Shown here one piece after another: positions 5,923 to 6,567 of a stretch of 6,567 nt of DNA. Source of the DNA: QQWI01 sp964522015 (lineage in GTDB: Bacteria; Bacillota; Clostridia; Peptostreptococcales; Acidaminobacteraceae); assembly GCA_964522015.1 (NCBI GenBank), contig CAZFST010000059.1, positions 1-6,567 of the forward strand, given 5' to 3'. The notes below the pieces were generated by a model. The model was not told the DNA's origin, did not search any database, and saw only the letters and a program-made list of their open reading frames with translations. Position numbers and translations under genes: made by a program. Each line of letters begins with the position of its first letter. Position 1 is the first letter of the stretch.

Positions 5923-6024
5923 ATGGCATCCCACAGTAAAGTCAAAGTCGCAGATGTGGAAGCCGTGTTCAAGCGTTCACAGTGGTTTGATTGTTCAGTG
6001 GATAATTGGGATAAGTATTTTTAA
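5923..6024 (+). pseudogene. Short open frame in the tnpA position of the IS66 remnant
   Basis: From ATG 5923 a 33-codon frame reads MASHSKVKVADVEAVFK and on to WDNWDKYF-like residues (VDNWDKYF) before TAA at 6022-6024; the same frame is open a little upstream of the ATG. It lies just before tnpB, where IS66 elements have their small first gene (usually about 100 codons), but I cannot align it with known first-gene products. It may be a decayed piece of that gene or chance. Confidence 0.25.
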
Positions 6025-6087
6025 GATCCATGTTCCAGAGAATATCAAACCAAACTCACTAAGAGTTCTTGTGGAGGTGTTAAGGCA

Positions 6088-6441
6088 ATGTTCTTAGAAG
6101 GACACCAAGCTAAACGCGATTATGTTACTTGTGGTTCCATCGATATAAGAAATCATATCGATGGTTTAGCTGCCATTATTAAGTATCGTTTTGACTTAGA
6201 TCCATTTTCCTGTGAGCTTTTCGCCTTTTGTAATAAAGACCGAAACAAAATTAAGATTCTTGTATAGGACCATAATGGCTTTGGGCCATATTATTAAAGA
6301 CTCGAGGTTGGGTTTTTTAAGTGGCCTAAACCAACCGATACCAAGAAATGTACGGCATTTTCAATGTGCCAGTTCAACTGGCTACTTGATGGTTTAGACC
6401 CTTTTCAAGAAGATCCACATACAGAAGTAATGGTCCGATAA
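6088..6441 (+). pseudogene. tnpB: IS66 family TnpB (Orf2), inactivated by two stops
   Basis: The whole gene, 117 codons plus stop, is readable in one frame and matches IS66 TnpB (PF05717), an accessory protein of transposition whose role is still unclear. Family landmarks are CGSIDIRNHIDGLAAII (usual form CGxTDLRKSIDGLA), the dipeptide-rich FDLDPF, LFAFCNKDRNKIKIL, DHNGF, RLEVGFFKWP and FNWLLDGLD. A TAG at 6265-6267 stands where relatives have Trp (TGG to TAG), and a TAA at 6295-6297 stands where relatives have Lys (AAA to TAA). Both are single-base changes. No frameshift was needed to read it. The ribosome binding site GGAGGTG (6073-6079) is still perfect, 8 bases before ATG, so the decay looks recent compared with the other insertion-sequence remnant. 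The open frame at 6212-6397 in another frame is a shadow. Confidence 0.85.
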
Positions 6442-6497
6442 ATATTCTAGAACTGTTGAAAATTCAGCAGTTTGCTCTTATTTATGTGCGCTATAAT

Positions 6498-6567
6498 ATG
6501 GTATAATTAGTTATGGTGCGAGCTGCGAATCAGAGCGCAAATGTGAACTGATTCCTCTTGAGCAAAG
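6498..6567 (+). pseudogene. tnpC: Probable 5' end of the large IS66 transposase gene (partial)
   Basis: After tnpB the last 70 bases should contain the start of the DDE transposase gene. In frame 2 the sequence ends with ESERKCELIPLEQ, a charged helix-like run suited to the coiled-coil N-terminus of IS66 transposases. No ATG or GTG is in that frame. The ATG at 6513 is in another frame and meets TGA after 12 codons, so at least one frameshift is implied. The call leans on the position after tnpB; the window ends too soon to confirm it. Confidence 0.35.

Larger units (their letters stand above)
5759..6567 (+). mobile_element. Remnant of an IS66-family insertion sequence, running off the window
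   Basis: The call rests on the unmistakable TnpB remnant at 6088-6441. IS66 elements carry a small first gene, tnpB and a large DDE transposase gene in that order. The space of about 330 bases from the direct repeats to tnpB would fit the first gene. The left limit is placed at GTTAACGGTAAAAG before the repeats, by inference. No terminal repeat pair can be checked because the right end is outside the window. Confidence 0.55.

Noticed and set aside
6212..6397. 61-codon plus-strand open frame inside tnpB
   Set aside because: It is out of frame with the clear TnpB reading and is a shadow of it.

Overview
The window is AT-rich with AGGAGG-type ribosome binding sites. That, together with the kinds of insertion sequences seen, suggests a low-GC member of the Bacillota (a clostridial or Negativicutes-type genome is possible). 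The sequence alone does not fix the genus. It looks like an accessory, decaying region: four apparently intact genes lie among three broken coding regions and long stretches with no recognisable gene.

Layout. 1-348: no supportable gene. 349-1126: a badly damaged reading frame of unknown family, whose pieces join through at least two frameshifts and two in-frame stops. 1231-1965: an intact EcsC-family protein with its own ribosome binding site and a -10-like box. 2105-2428: an intact MazG-like nucleotide pyrophosphohydrolase, separated from the previous gene by a 139-base spacer with hairpins. 2733 to about 3121: remnant of an IS5/IS1182-like (DUF772) transposase. About 3122-3470: nothing readable. 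3475-3517: a strong intrinsic terminator. 3540-5017, minus strand: a two-gene operon of a multi-spanning membrane protein followed by a DnaQ-fold DEDDh 3'-5' exonuclease. 5018-5774: mostly non-coding, with one open stretch on the plus strand and several inverted repeats. About 5775-6567: remnant of an IS66-family element, with a 26-base-period direct repeat near its presumed left end, tnpB with two internal stops, and probably the first codons of the large transposase gene at the window edge.

How the genes may work together. The only multi-gene unit with clear coupling is the minus-strand pair: the exonuclease ribosome binding site sits in the last codons of the membrane-protein gene, the gap is 5 bases, and one terminator closes the unit. 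A membrane protein of no recognised family paired with a DEDDh nuclease, bounded by transposon debris, is the best candidate for an undescribed system, for example a defence cassette. That function is inference only. The EcsC-family and MazG-like genes share a strand, but nothing shows that they cooperate.
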